This document shows positions 7,302-15,247 of a DNA stretch of 64,000 bases, piece after piece. Every line of letters starts with the position of its first letter. Position 1 is the first letter of the stretch. Under the pieces are notes generated by a model, which was not told the DNA's origin, searched no databases, and saw only the letters and a program-made list of their open reading frames with translations. Source of the stretch: Cognatishimia coralii (GTDB lineage: Bacteria > Pseudomonadota > Alphaproteobacteria > Rhodobacterales > Rhodobacteraceae); the NCBI RefSeq assembly GCF_037478305.1, contig NZ_JBBGAZ010000007.1, positions 62,001-126,000 of the forward strand, written 5' to 3'. A program made the translations under genes and the position numbers.

Positions 7302-8096
7302 ATGTCTATGCCCAAAAAGTTAGGAATGCCCGTGGACCTGGGTCAGATACTTAATTTGCAGGCCGAAACTCTGGTTATTGCACTAGCGGCAATTCTACTT
7401 GCTGGATTTGTCAAAGGAACAACTGGCGTTGGTGCCCCAGTTGTAGGGGTCCCGATTTTAACCGCGCTCTTTGACATAGCTTTCGCCGTAGCGATCTTCT
7501 CCATCTTGAACCTGCTTTCCAATATTTGGCACACGATCGCGTTCAGAGACAAAGTGCCCAATAAGTCCTTTGTTCTCCGGTTCGCATTCGCCGGAGCTTT
7601 GGGCGCAATACTCGGGTCGTTGCTATTGGCTTCTTTGCCTGACGCACCGTTGATGCTGACCATGTCTGGCGTCGTATTGTTCTATGTCGGCTTCAAACTG
7701 ACCAAGCCCAATTGGAAGCTATCCCGCGAAGCAGGAGATCGCTTGGTTATACCGGCCGGGTTGCTAGGTGGTCTGTTGCAAGGGGCAGGGGGGCTGTCTG
7801 CGCCAGCATCAATTACCTTCTTGAGTGCCCTGAAACTCCCAAGACCCGAGTTTATTGGAACTATTTCGGCCTTCTTTTGCATAATGTCGTTGTTTCAAAT
7901 CCCCACACTCGCTGTCTTGAATATTCTTAAACTCGAGCACGTGTTGTATTGCGGGTTAGCGCTTTTGCCATTTGGCTTGGCTATTTGGGCCGGTGAAAAA
8001 GTCTCGCGATTTGTATCGGGTCGATTGTTTGACCGGTCTATCCTCTTATTACTCTTCGCTGTGGCTGTGCTGCTTATTTCGAGATCCATAGCGTAA
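7302..8096 (+). CDS. TauE/SafE family sulfite/organosulfonate exporter-like protein
   Basis: About 264 residues with eight or so hydrophobic segments in two related halves. Each half has a glycine-rich motif (GFVKGTTGVGAPVVGVPIL; GLLGGLLQGAGGLSAPASI), typical of TauE/SafE permeases that export sulfite, sulfoacetate or related anions. The start is uncertain: TTG 7293, ATG 7302, ATG 7308 and ATG 7326 are all in frame; TTG 7293 overlaps the terminator tail, so an ATG is more likely. It stands alone, 190 bp before the aminotransferase gene. The substrate cannot be told from sequence. Confidence 0.8.
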   Translation: MSMPKKLGMPVDLGQILNLQAETLVIALAAILLAGFVKGTTGVGAPVVGVPILTALFDIAFAVAIFSILNLLSNIWHTIAFRDKVPNKSFVLRFAFAGALGAILGSLLLASLPDAPLMLTMSGVVLFYVGFKLTKPNWKLSREAGDRLVIPAGLLGGLLQGAGGLSAPASITFLSALKLPRPEFIGTISAFFCIMSLFQIPTLAVLNILKLEHVLYCGLALLPFGLAIWAGEKVSRFVSGRLFDRSILLLLFAVAVLLISRSIA

Positions 8097-8310
8097 ATCT
8101 GATCCACCCATTTGCTTAGAATGCGGAAGAACAAAACTAGCGAACAAGCGACCGAAGACGGAAGATACGGTTTCCATACACCGATAAGTAAGTCCGGTCT
8201 TGAAACGGCTGTTTTGTCTTAAGCAGCCTATCCAAATGAAGCGGTTTTTTAAATTTGACTGAGTTTCGCGCTCGTATCATCTTGAGGTGAAACGACGTGT
8301 GGAGGCTCGC

Positions 8311-9600
8311 TTGGCTCAGATATTTCCGTTTACGGATCCGGTCGCGGTCGAAACCACGCCGCCGACACAATTTGTGCGCGGAAACGGCGTGAGAGTCGTC
8401 GATGCCGATGGCAAATCCTACATTGATGCCGTGTCTGCGCTTTGGTGCGCCTCGCTTGGTTTTTCCCCTGAAAGGTTGACCCGTGCGATGGCGGATCAAA
8501 TGGGTAAACTTGCCTATTACCATTCGTTCATGGGACGAACGCCCGAGGTTGCAGATCAATTGGCGGCTCGCCTTATCGCGCGTTTGCCAGGTATGGAAAG
8601 GGTGTTTTTTGGAACATCCGGATCCGAGGCCGTCGAAACAGCATCGAAATTTGTCCGCTACTATTGGAACGCCAAAGATCGCCCACAGAAAAAACGGATC
8701 ATATCGCGGGAAGGCGCATATCACGGATCGGGTCAAATGAGCGCGGCATTGACCGGCTTAACCTATTGTCATGACGGGTTCGATCTGCCGTTGGATGCGG
8801 TCTTGCGCACGGGGCGGCCCCATTACCTGCGGGATGCAGAACCCGGCGAGAGCGAGGCCGACTTTTCCAAGCGCCGCGCGCGTGAGCTTGATGCTTTGAT
8901 CACTGCTGCTGATCCTGAAACGGTTGGTGCGTTCATCGGCGAGCCAGCGATGGGAGCGGGCGGAGTTATCCTGCCCCCAGATGGATATTGGGCCGAAATT
9001 CAAAACGTTCTGGCCAAACACGATGTTCTGCTTATCGCTGATGAGATCATTTGCGGGTTCGGGCGGACTGGAGAATGGTTCGCTTGCGAAACCTACGATA
9101 TCCGTCCCGACATGATGACACTGGCCAAGCAACTCACGGCCTCGGTCTTTCCGATGTCAGCCGTTGCGGTGTCTGGAAAAGTCTATGAAGCGATAGAGGC
9201 GCTAGCAGGTAAAAACGGCACTTTGGGCCATGGGGTCACTTACGGGGGCCATCCGGTAGGGGCAGCAGTCGCACTGGAATGTCTCGACATTTATGAAGAG
9301 ATGGATTTACCCGCTCACGTCGGGCGATTAGGCAATTTGATCGCAGATGGGTTGGCGCGATTGCGAGACGCGCCTGGTGTTTTGGATGTCCGTCATAGTG
9401 GCATGTTGGCCGCCGTCGAATTCAACACCGACGCGCTTGCTCGTGCTGTAGGCGAGGAAGCTGAACGCATGGGCGTCTTCTTCCGAATTATAGGCTCGGT
9501 TTTGGCAATCGCGCCACCGTATATATGTACCGATGCGGACATCGAAGAAATTACCTCTGTCATGAGGAAGGCGGTTGAGGCCCAAGCGGTACCGCAATGA
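8311..9600 (+). CDS. class III (omega) aminotransferase, PLP-dependent
   Basis: About 430 residues, fold-type I class III aminotransferase of the adenosylmethionine-8-amino-7-oxononanoate / omega-amino acid:pyruvate group. Seen: phosphate-binding FGTSGSEAVE, AYHGS, the Asp-containing LLIADEIICGFGRTG that contacts the PLP pyridine nitrogen, and the Schiff-base lysine in TLAKQLTAS (Lys281 counting from 8287). The frame opens at GTG 8287, but TTG 8311 has GGAGG (8301-8305) at 5-nt spacing and I prefer it. It overlaps the amidase gene by 4 bp, so the pair probably acts on one N-containing substrate such as an amine/amide. Confidence 0.85.
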   Translation: MAQIFPFTDPVAVETTPPTQFVRGNGVRVVDADGKSYIDAVSALWCASLGFSPERLTRAMADQMGKLAYYHSFMGRTPEVADQLAARLIARLPGMERVFFGTSGSEAVETASKFVRYYWNAKDRPQKKRIISREGAYHGSGQMSAALTGLTYCHDGFDLPLDAVLRTGRPHYLRDAEPGESEADFSKRRARELDALITAADPETVGAFIGEPAMGAGGVILPPDGYWAEIQNVLAKHDVLLIADEIICGFGRTGEWFACETYDIRPDMMTLAKQLTASVFPMSAVAVSGKVYEAIEALAGKNGTLGHGVTYGGHPVGAAVALECLDIYEEMDLPAHVGRLGNLIADGLARLRDAPGVLDVRHSGMLAAVEFNTDALARAVGEEAERMGVFFRIIGSVLAIAPPYICTDADIEEITSVMRKAVEAQAVPQ

Positions 9601-11030
9601 CGCAACTGGCCTATCTTTCTGCCTCGGAAATTTTGACGGCCTATAGGCAACGAACATTGTCGCCGGTCGAGGTGGTGGATGCTGTTATAGCGCGGTCGAG
9701 GCAAACTGAGCCGGATGTAAATGCGCTGACCTATACCTATTTCGATCAGGCGCGCGATGCGGCCCGCGAGGCCGAAAAACGATATATGGGCAAAAGTGCT
9801 CATAGCCCATCTCCTCTTGATGGCATCTGCGTCGCAGTGAAGGATTCCGGCCATATTGCGGGGCAACCAACGTCGGCGGGCTCACTTCTATCCCAGGACA
9901 TTGCACAGCCCGCAACCTCACCTATCAACCAACGGGTGCTCCAGGCGGGCGGAATTGTGCATGCGCGCAGCGCGACCCCCGAATATTCCTGCGCCGCAGT
10001 GACTTGGTCAAAACGCTGGGGGATCACGCGCAATCCGTGGAACCTAAACATGACGCCCGGCGGGTCATCGGGCGGGGCTGCGGCTGCGCTTGCCGCGGGC
10101 TCGGCCACCTTGGCAACCGGATCTGACATCGCTGGATCGATCAGAATCCCAGCCGCATGTTGTGGAGTCGTCGGCTACAAGCCACCGCGTGGGAGAAACC
10201 CTGTCGATGCGCCGTTTAATCTGGATCCCTATTGTCACACTGGTCCGATGGCGCGCACCGTTGCGGACGCCTTGTTGTTTCAAAACGTTCTGTCAGGTCC
10301 CCATGCTGAAGACCCCACAACGCTGCCCTATCAGCGGATTGCGCCAGACGATGCCAGTATCAAAGGCCTTCGTATAGCGGTCTCTTCAGACCTCGGATTT
10401 TTTCCAGTCGATCCAGAGGTCGTGGCGTCTCTGGACAAAGCAATCCAGCTGTTCACCGATCTGGGCGCACAGGTTGAGGAGGTCGTTCTACCATGGAAGG
10501 CAGGCGTGCTGGACGCCACGCTGACCCATCTCCGGCATATTTTCGGGACATCGATTGCGCCAGACACCGCACAGGATTGGGAAAAACTTACACCCTACGC
10601 CCGATCCTTTGCACAAGCCGGTTTGGAGGTAACTCCCAAAGACTATTTTGCAGCACTGACAACAGCCGGCGCGGCAGCTCAGAGTTTTGGCGCAGTCATG
10701 TCGCAGTATGATCTTTTCATATGTCCGACGACAACTGTCCCAGCAGTCGCTGCCGACTTCGATCCAGGTTCCCAGAGTTTGCAGATCGCAGGCCAAACTG
10801 TCGACCCAATGCTGGGCTGGGTCATGACGTCACCGTTCAACATGCTAAGCACACATCCGGTGTTGTCCGTGCCGGTGTCACAGGCGGAAAATCAAGTGCC
10901 AATTGCAATCCAAATCGTCGGACGACCATTCGATGAAGCCACCGTTTTCCAGGCTGCTTTGGCGTTTGAAGCTGAACGTGGGCATTGGTTTGTCGATGAC
11001 GCGCCGCAACCGTTCTTGCCACACCCATAG
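9597..11030 (+). CDS. amidase signature family amidase
   Basis: A 477-residue amidase-signature hydrolase. The Ser-cisSer-Lys triad is complete: Lys82 in VAVKDSG, Ser157 in PGGSSGG, and nucleophile Ser181 in DIAGSIRIPA, with the family's exact 24-residue Ser-Ser spacing. Such enzymes hydrolyse small amides, aryl acylamides or Gln-tRNA; there are no GatB/C neighbours, so GatA is excluded. It begins inside the aminotransferase stop (ATGA) and is the last gene before a convergent LysR gene. The substrate is unknown; coupling to the aminotransferase suggests amide release followed by transamination. Confidence 0.85.
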   Translation: MTQLAYLSASEILTAYRQRTLSPVEVVDAVIARSRQTEPDVNALTYTYFDQARDAAREAEKRYMGKSAHSPSPLDGICVAVKDSGHIAGQPTSAGSLLSQDIAQPATSPINQRVLQAGGIVHARSATPEYSCAAVTWSKRWGITRNPWNLNMTPGGSSGGAAAALAAGSATLATGSDIAGSIRIPAACCGVVGYKPPRGRNPVDAPFNLDPYCHTGPMARTVADALLFQNVLSGPHAEDPTTLPYQRIAPDDASIKGLRIAVSSDLGFFPVDPEVVASLDKAIQLFTDLGAQVEEVVLPWKAGVLDATLTHLRHIFGTSIAPDTAQDWEKLTPYARSFAQAGLEVTPKDYFAALTTAGAAAQSFGAVMSQYDLFICPTTTVPAVAADFDPGSQSLQIAGQTVDPMLGWVMTSPFNMLSTHPVLSVPVSQAENQVPIAIQIVGRPFDEATVFQAALAFEAERGHWFVDDAPQPFLPHP

Positions 11031-11156
11031 CACTCACAAGCCAAACCTGAGATGCCTGAGATCAGTTGAGAGAAACGAATAAAGTCAGTGCCTTACCAAC
11101 ACGCCATAAATTTCCTAGAAAGGGTACTTGGTAAAGGCATCTCGCGCCTTCGCGCA

Positions 11157-12086
11157 TCACATTTGAGCCGCATCATTTGCGATTTCTGACAAAGCTGAGA
11201 TGGCCCACTGGTGCATGGGATTGTTCGAGTTGCGCTCATGATGCATGGCGGAAACGGTGAATGGACGGATTTCGATAGGCGGTGGACATGACACGAGCTG
11301 GTAGCGTCCTGCTTGGGTCGCAACCAGCCGGCTCGGCATCGTCGCGATCAAGTCCGTCGTGGCGACGATGGAGAGCGCTGGCAAGAATTGCGGCACCGCC
11401 GTTGTCACCTGTCGCATACTTCCGAATTTTTCCAACGCGTCATCGACGATCCCTCTGTGATCGCCGCGGGGAGAAACGATGAGGTGCTCTGCACGGACAT
11501 AAGCCTCAAGGGTCATCTGGGCCTGCGCAAGCGGATGCCCCTGACGCAACACGACACTGTAGCTTTCTTCATATAGCTTTACCTGCTTGATGCTGCGCGG
11601 CAGACTCCAGGCAAAGCCCAGTGCGAGGTCTATGTCACCTTGCTCCAAAGCGTCTACTGCTGGTCGGCGGCCTAGGGGTAGGATGCTGACGCGCATGCCC
11701 GGCGCATCCGAGCGAACAACCTGAAGAAAACGCGGAACGAGCGTTGTCATCTCATTGTCAAATGCTCCTAAGCGTAAGGTCTCAGTAGATGACGCCGGAT
11801 CAAAAATCACGGGTGCGCTTATTGCCTGCGACAATGTTTCGACAACGCTGCGGATCTTTGGTTCCAGCCCAAGTGCGACTGCGGTTGGCTCCATGCCCTT
11901 AGGAGTGCGTAGGAAAAGTGGATCACCAAAGGTTTCGCGCAAACGTTTGATCGAATGGCTGATCGAAGACTGTGTCAAGCCCATGTGCTCGGCGACATCA
12001 GAGGCTTTCCGCAGCCGCATCAGGTTGGTGAAAACCAACAGGACCGTCAGATCTAACCTGCGCAATTCGATTTCATCGATATTCAC
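11157..12086 (-). CDS. LysR-family regulator (NodD/LinR-like subgroup)
   Basis: A 309-residue LysR-type regulator with the long N-terminal lead typical of the NodD/SyrM/LinR subgroup (IELRRLDLTVLLVFTNLMRLRKASDVAEHMGLTQ), followed by the two-lobe effector domain (about 95-300). It faces the NADP-binding/ABM/DJ-1 operon across 76 bp that contain two repeat arrangements likely to bind it. It is convergent with the amidase gene. The inducer is unknown; given the target genes, a quinone or electrophile is a guess. Confidence 0.88.
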   Translation of the reverse strand: MNIDEIELRRLDLTVLLVFTNLMRLRKASDVAEHMGLTQSSISHSIKRLRETFGDPLFLRTPKGMEPTAVALGLEPKIRSVVETLSQAISAPVIFDPASSTETLRLGAFDNEMTTLVPRFLQVVRSDAPGMRVSILPLGRRPAVDALEQGDIDLALGFAWSLPRSIKQVKLYEESYSVVLRQGHPLAQAQMTLEAYVRAEHLIVSPRGDHRGIVDDALEKFGSMRQVTTAVPQFLPALSIVATTDLIATMPSRLVATQAGRYQLVSCPPPIEIRPFTVSAMHHERNSNNPMHQWAISALSEIANDAAQM

Positions 12087-12139
12087 ATTTAATCCAATTC
12101 GTTTTCATTTAAGTTTTGATCTCTCTATCTCTCGATCAA
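12086..12139. promoter_or_regulatory. divergent promoter region with candidate LysR sites
   Basis: Two copies of CATTTAA lie 20 nt apart (12086-12092 and 12106-12112), and a TTGATC-N12-GATCAA dyad spans 12116-12139. Both lie between the LysR start codon and the ATG at 12163. Either could be the regulator's binding site; no clear -35/-10 pair stands out. Confidence 0.4.
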
Positions 12140-12162
12140 CGTCAAGGCAATGGAGAGATGTC

Positions 12163-12756
12163 ATGCGGATTGGGATTATCGGGAAGGGACGAGTTGGTTC
12201 CGCGTTGGCCGTAGGTTGGCGAGCTGCTGGCCACGAGGTTCAGCTCGGCGGGCGCGAGACCTCGCCCAACGCATCAGAAATAGCAAACTGGGCCGATGTC
12301 GTAGTGCTAGCGGTGCCATTTGCAGCGCTTGAGAGCATCGCACAGACGATTATCGCTGCAGACAAGCCAGTGATCGATTGCACAAACCCCATCGCCATGG
12401 GTCCAGACGGCATGGGGCTGGCGATAGGACACACGACTTCGGGGGCCGAGCAGTTGCAAGCGAAATTGCCGGGCGCGCACGTTGTCAAGACGCTCAATCA
12501 GGTGGGCGCCGAGGTGATGGCTGATACCACTGGTTTCGCCCACGCTCCGGTGCAGTTCCTGGCGGGTGACAATGAGGCCGCCAAAAAGGTTGTTGCATCC
12601 TTGCTTGTCGATCTGGGGTTCGAGCCACTGGATGCAGGTGGGCTTTCCAAAGCGCGGCTGCTTGAACCATTCGCCCTCACTTGGATCAATCAAGCCATTG
12701 CACAGAAACATGGGCGTGATTGGGCCTTTGGTGCAATGCCGAGGACTGTCAAATGA
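12163..12756 (+). CDS. F420-dependent NADP reductase-like, NAD(P)-binding Rossmann protein
   Basis: A 197-residue protein starting MRIGIIGKGRVGSALAVGW, a Rossmann GxGxxG fold as in the NADPH:F420 reductase / YqeC-type family. Also visible are VVVLAVPF, DCTNP and VKTLNQVGAEVMAD. Such proteins in organisms without F420 probably reduce other flavin or quinone-like compounds with NAD(P)H; the substrate is not known. The open frame runs back to 11755 across the LysR gene; the ATG at 12163 has GGAGAG 6 bp upstream and starts the fold. It overlaps the ABM-domain gene by 4 bp. Confidence 0.8.
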   Translation: MRIGIIGKGRVGSALAVGWRAAGHEVQLGGRETSPNASEIANWADVVVLAVPFAALESIAQTIIAADKPVIDCTNPIAMGPDGMGLAIGHTTSGAEQLQAKLPGAHVVKTLNQVGAEVMADTTGFAHAPVQFLAGDNEAAKKVVASLLVDLGFEPLDAGGLSKARLLEPFALTWINQAIAQKHGRDWAFGAMPRTVK

Positions 12757-13307
12757 GCGAACCAGTCACCATCGTCGTGCGTCGCCGCGTCAAGGCAGGT
12801 TCAGAGCAAGTCTACGAAGATTGGCTGAACCGACTGACGTCAGAGGCACAAGCGTTGCAAGGCTATCTTGGAGCGCAGTTTCAAAAACCCTCAAACACTG
12901 GCGCGCCTTACACAAGCGTGTTCCGTTTCGCGAGCCTAGAGGCGCTGGAGGCATTTGAGCGTTCTGAAATGCGGGCGCGTTACCTTGATGAGATTGCTGC
13001 CCATGTGGCGGCAGACGCGGCGTGGGATCGGACCACTGGGCTTGAGGTTTGGTTTGAAGCGCCAAAGGGAACGGTTGTCGCGCAACCGTCTCCGCATCGT
13101 ATGGCGCTGGTTTTGATCGTGGTCGTGTTTGTGCTGGTTTTGCTGCTGAATCTGGCGCTTAGCCCAGTGATTGGCAACTTGCCGCTGGCCCTTCGCCTTC
13201 TGGTCACGGTGATCCTTCAGGTCATCCTCATGACCTATTTCATCATGCCGCGCGTCACGCGTCTCTTGGCGCGCTGGATTTTTCCTTCAACTAAAACAGC
13301 AATCTAG
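12753..13307 (+). CDS. antibiotic-biosynthesis-monooxygenase-domain protein with C-terminal membrane anchor
   Basis: A 184-residue protein: ABM (ferredoxin-like, dimeric alpha-beta barrel) domain at residues 1-105 (VTIVVRRRVKAGSEQVYEDWL), then two hydrophobic helices (about 113-137 and 143-165) and a short basic tail. ABM proteins oxidise quinols or degrade haem without a bound cofactor; larger proteins with this domain plus two helices are found in alpha- and betaproteobacteria. The anchor would place it on the cytoplasmic face of the membrane, where quinones are. It starts within the upstream stop codon (ATGA) and is followed 7 bp later by the DJ-1 gene. Confidence 0.8.
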   Translation: MSEPVTIVVRRRVKAGSEQVYEDWLNRLTSEAQALQGYLGAQFQKPSNTGAPYTSVFRFASLEALEAFERSEMRARYLDEIAAHVAADAAWDRTTGLEVWFEAPKGTVVAQPSPHRMALVLIVVVFVLVLLLNLALSPVIGNLPLALRLLVTVILQVILMTYFIMPRVTRLLARWIFPSTKTAI

Positions 13308-13314
13308 AAAGGCA

Positions 13315-14058
13315 ATGACCATGTCTGCATCTATTGACACACTTGGAACCAAACGCGTTCTCATGATCGTCGCGAACCCTGGCACCTCGCCGACCACCGG
13401 CTGGCCTGTGGGCTTCTGGTGGGCAGAAGTCACGCACCCATATTGGACATTTACGGAAGCTGGCTACGAGGTCGAGATTGTTTCCCCAAAAGGAGGGGAT
13501 CTGATGGCCGACGGATTTTCAGATCCTGAAGACGACAGCCAATACTCTGCCCATGACATCATCTCGTTGGGGTTCAAAAAATCGGCGACCCACAGCGCTT
13601 TGCTCGAGGGGACCAAGCCAATCGCCGAGGCCTCATTGGACGATTACGATGCAGTCTTCGTGGCGGGCGGCCAATCTCCGATGGTGACCATGATTGATGA
13701 TGAGGAACTGCACGCCTTCATTGCCAAGGCCTATGAGGCGGGCAAGGTTATCAGCATCGTTTGCCACGGCACGTCAATCCTGCTCAAGACGCGGCTTTCT
13801 AACGGGGATCTCCTTGTGAAAGGAAAGACGTGGACGGGCTTTGCCGACGCTGAGGAGCAATTCGCCGACGACTTCGTAGGTCAAAAGATCCAGCCATTTT
13901 GGATCGAGGAGGAGGCGCGCAAACTCGAGGACACAAATTTTGTGGTTCAGTCAGTGTTCAAACCTTTTGCGGTTCGGGACGGCAACCTCATCACGGGTCA
14001 ACAGCAATTCTCTGGTGCTGCGGCGGCGGAATTGGTTGTGGAAACGCTCGGGCGTTAG
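13315..14058 (+). CDS. DJ-1/PfpI family protein (Hsp31/glyoxalase III-like)
   Basis: A 247-residue DJ-1/PfpI-superfamily protein. The reactive cysteine sits in the nucleophile elbow IVCHGTS (Cys150), with an upstream VFVAGGQSP and a conserved Glu region; the N-terminus VLMIVANPGT is the first strand. The length and the large insert fit the Hsp31/glyoxalase III or type 1 glutamine-amidotransferase-like subgroup, acting on methylglyoxal or damaged proteins. A second in-frame ATG at 13321 is also possible. Third gene of the operon, closed by a strong hairpin at 14075-14102. Together with the two upstream genes it suggests handling of reactive carbonyls or quinones. Confidence 0.85.
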   Translation: MTMSASIDTLGTKRVLMIVANPGTSPTTGWPVGFWWAEVTHPYWTFTEAGYEVEIVSPKGGDLMADGFSDPEDDSQYSAHDIISLGFKKSATHSALLEGTKPIAEASLDDYDAVFVAGGQSPMVTMIDDEELHAFIAKAYEAGKVISIVCHGTSILLKTRLSNGDLLVKGKTWTGFADAEEQFADDFVGQKIQPFWIEEEARKLEDTNFVVQSVFKPFAVRDGNLITGQQQFSGAAAAELVVETLGR

Positions 14059-14074
14059 ATTTTGGGAAACTCGA

Positions 14075-14102
14075 GAGGCCTCCGGCGCAAACCGGAGGCC
14101 TC
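14075..14102 (+). terminator. strong hairpin after DJ-1 gene
   Basis: A perfect 11-bp GC-rich stem (GAGGCCTCCGG / CCGGAGGCCTC) with loop CGCAAA lies 17 bp after the stop. The following bases (ATTGTG) are only weakly T-rich, so termination may be inefficient. It may also block read-through from the convergent ABC operon. Confidence 0.65.
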
Positions 14103-14200
14103 ATTGTGCTGCAATTTCGACGCGACCTTTAAATAGTCCTTCAGTTGAAACGGACTATCGTTGTGCTACGCACTAAAGTCGGCCCTACGCGCAAACTTTA

Positions 14201-15247
14201 TTAAACTGCAGCCCCATCCGAGCTAAAAAAGTGCACGTGCTCTGATTGGAACGACAGTCCCACCTTTTGGCCTACTTCGTAGGTTTCTCCGCCACCAACA
14301 CGCACGTTTAGAACGCCCAAGGGACCGCAATTGACGAATACAAAACAATCGGCACCGAGGTATTCGACAACCTCGACTTCACCGTCGCACTGCCCAGAGC
14401 CGACGTCGCAGAAGGTAATATGCTCGGGACGGATGCCAACATGGGCAGGCTGACCTGATCCCGTGTATTTTCCGCCTCGTGCGCCTTCCAGTTGGTAATC
14501 TGATCCACTGAAGGAACAGCCCATCACGTTCATCTTCGGTGACCCGATAAACTGCGCCACAAACAAGTTGGCCGGGGAATTGTAGAGTTCTCGTGGCGTT
14601 CCGACCTGCGCGATTTGACCCGCGTCCAGCACAACAATCCGGTCCGCCAATGTCATAGCTTCGACCTGATCGTGGGTGACGTAGATCATCGTTGTTTCCA
14701 GAGACCGGTGAAGTTTTGCGATCTCCAGACGCATGTCTACGCGGAGGGCGGCATCCAGATTGGACAGCGGTTCATCGAACAAAAACGCAGTCGGAGCCCG
14801 CACGATGGAACGCCCGATCGCGACACGCTGACGTTGACCGCCCGACATGTCTTTGGGTCGCCGGTCCAGCAGCGGCTCAAGTTTCAGAACCCTTGCGGCT
14901 TCTTCAACTTTTTCTTTAATTTCTGATTTCGGAGCGCCGGCCGTTTTCAGGCTGAAGCCCATATTATCGCGCACGGACATATGCGGATAGAGCGCGTAGG
15001 ATTGGAACACCATCGACAAGCCACGTTTTGACGGAGGCTGATCCGTGACGTCAGTGCCGTCCAGAACAATCGCACCGCGTGACGTCTCTTCCAACCCGCC
15101 GATCATTCTAAGTAAAGTGGATTTGCCGCAGCCCGATGGTCCGACAAAAATGATGAACTCACCGTCTTTGATATCCAGGTCAATGCCTTTGATAACCTGA
15201 AGTTCGCCGTACCATTTTTCGACGGCTTTCAATTCGATCGCGCCCAT
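14201..15247 (-). CDS. sugar ABC transporter ATP-binding protein (UgpC/MsmK/MalK-type)
   Basis: A 348-residue ABC ATPase: Walker A GPSGCGKST (about residue 38), signature MSGGQRQRVAIGR, Walker B FLFDEPLSNLDAALR, and a C-terminal OB-fold regulatory domain (TOBE, residues 240-345) as in MalK/UgpC. It energises the two permeases encoded upstream. The frame continues to 15481 into the hydrolase gene, but ABC homology starts at the ATG at 15247, which shares one base with the hydrolase stop. Last gene of the operon; it converges on the DJ-1 gene. Confidence 0.92.
   Translation of the reverse strand: MGAIELKAVEKWYGELQVIKGIDLDIKDGEFIIFVGPSGCGKSTLLRMIGGLEETSRGAIVLDGTDVTDQPPSKRGLSMVFQSYALYPHMSVRDNMGFSLKTAGAPKSEIKEKVEEAARVLKLEPLLDRRPKDMSGGQRQRVAIGRSIVRAPTAFLFDEPLSNLDAALRVDMRLEIAKLHRSLETTMIYVTHDQVEAMTLADRIVVLDAGQIAQVGTPRELYNSPANLFVAQFIGSPKMNVMGCSFSGSDYQLEGARGGKYTGSGQPAHVGIRPEHITFCDVGSGQCDGEVEVVEYLGADCFVFVNCGPLGVLNVRVGGGETYEVGQKVGLSFQSEHVHFFSSDGAAV

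Noticed and set aside
8137..8736. 199-residue minus-strand frame at the start of the aminotransferase gene
   Set aside because: Overlaps conserved aminotransferase sequence and has no recognisable features of its own.
11755..12162. Upstream extension of the NADP-binding protein by 136 residues
   Set aside because: It lies antisense to the LysR coding region and the promoter; the Rossmann fold starts at the ATG at 12163 with a good ribosome site.
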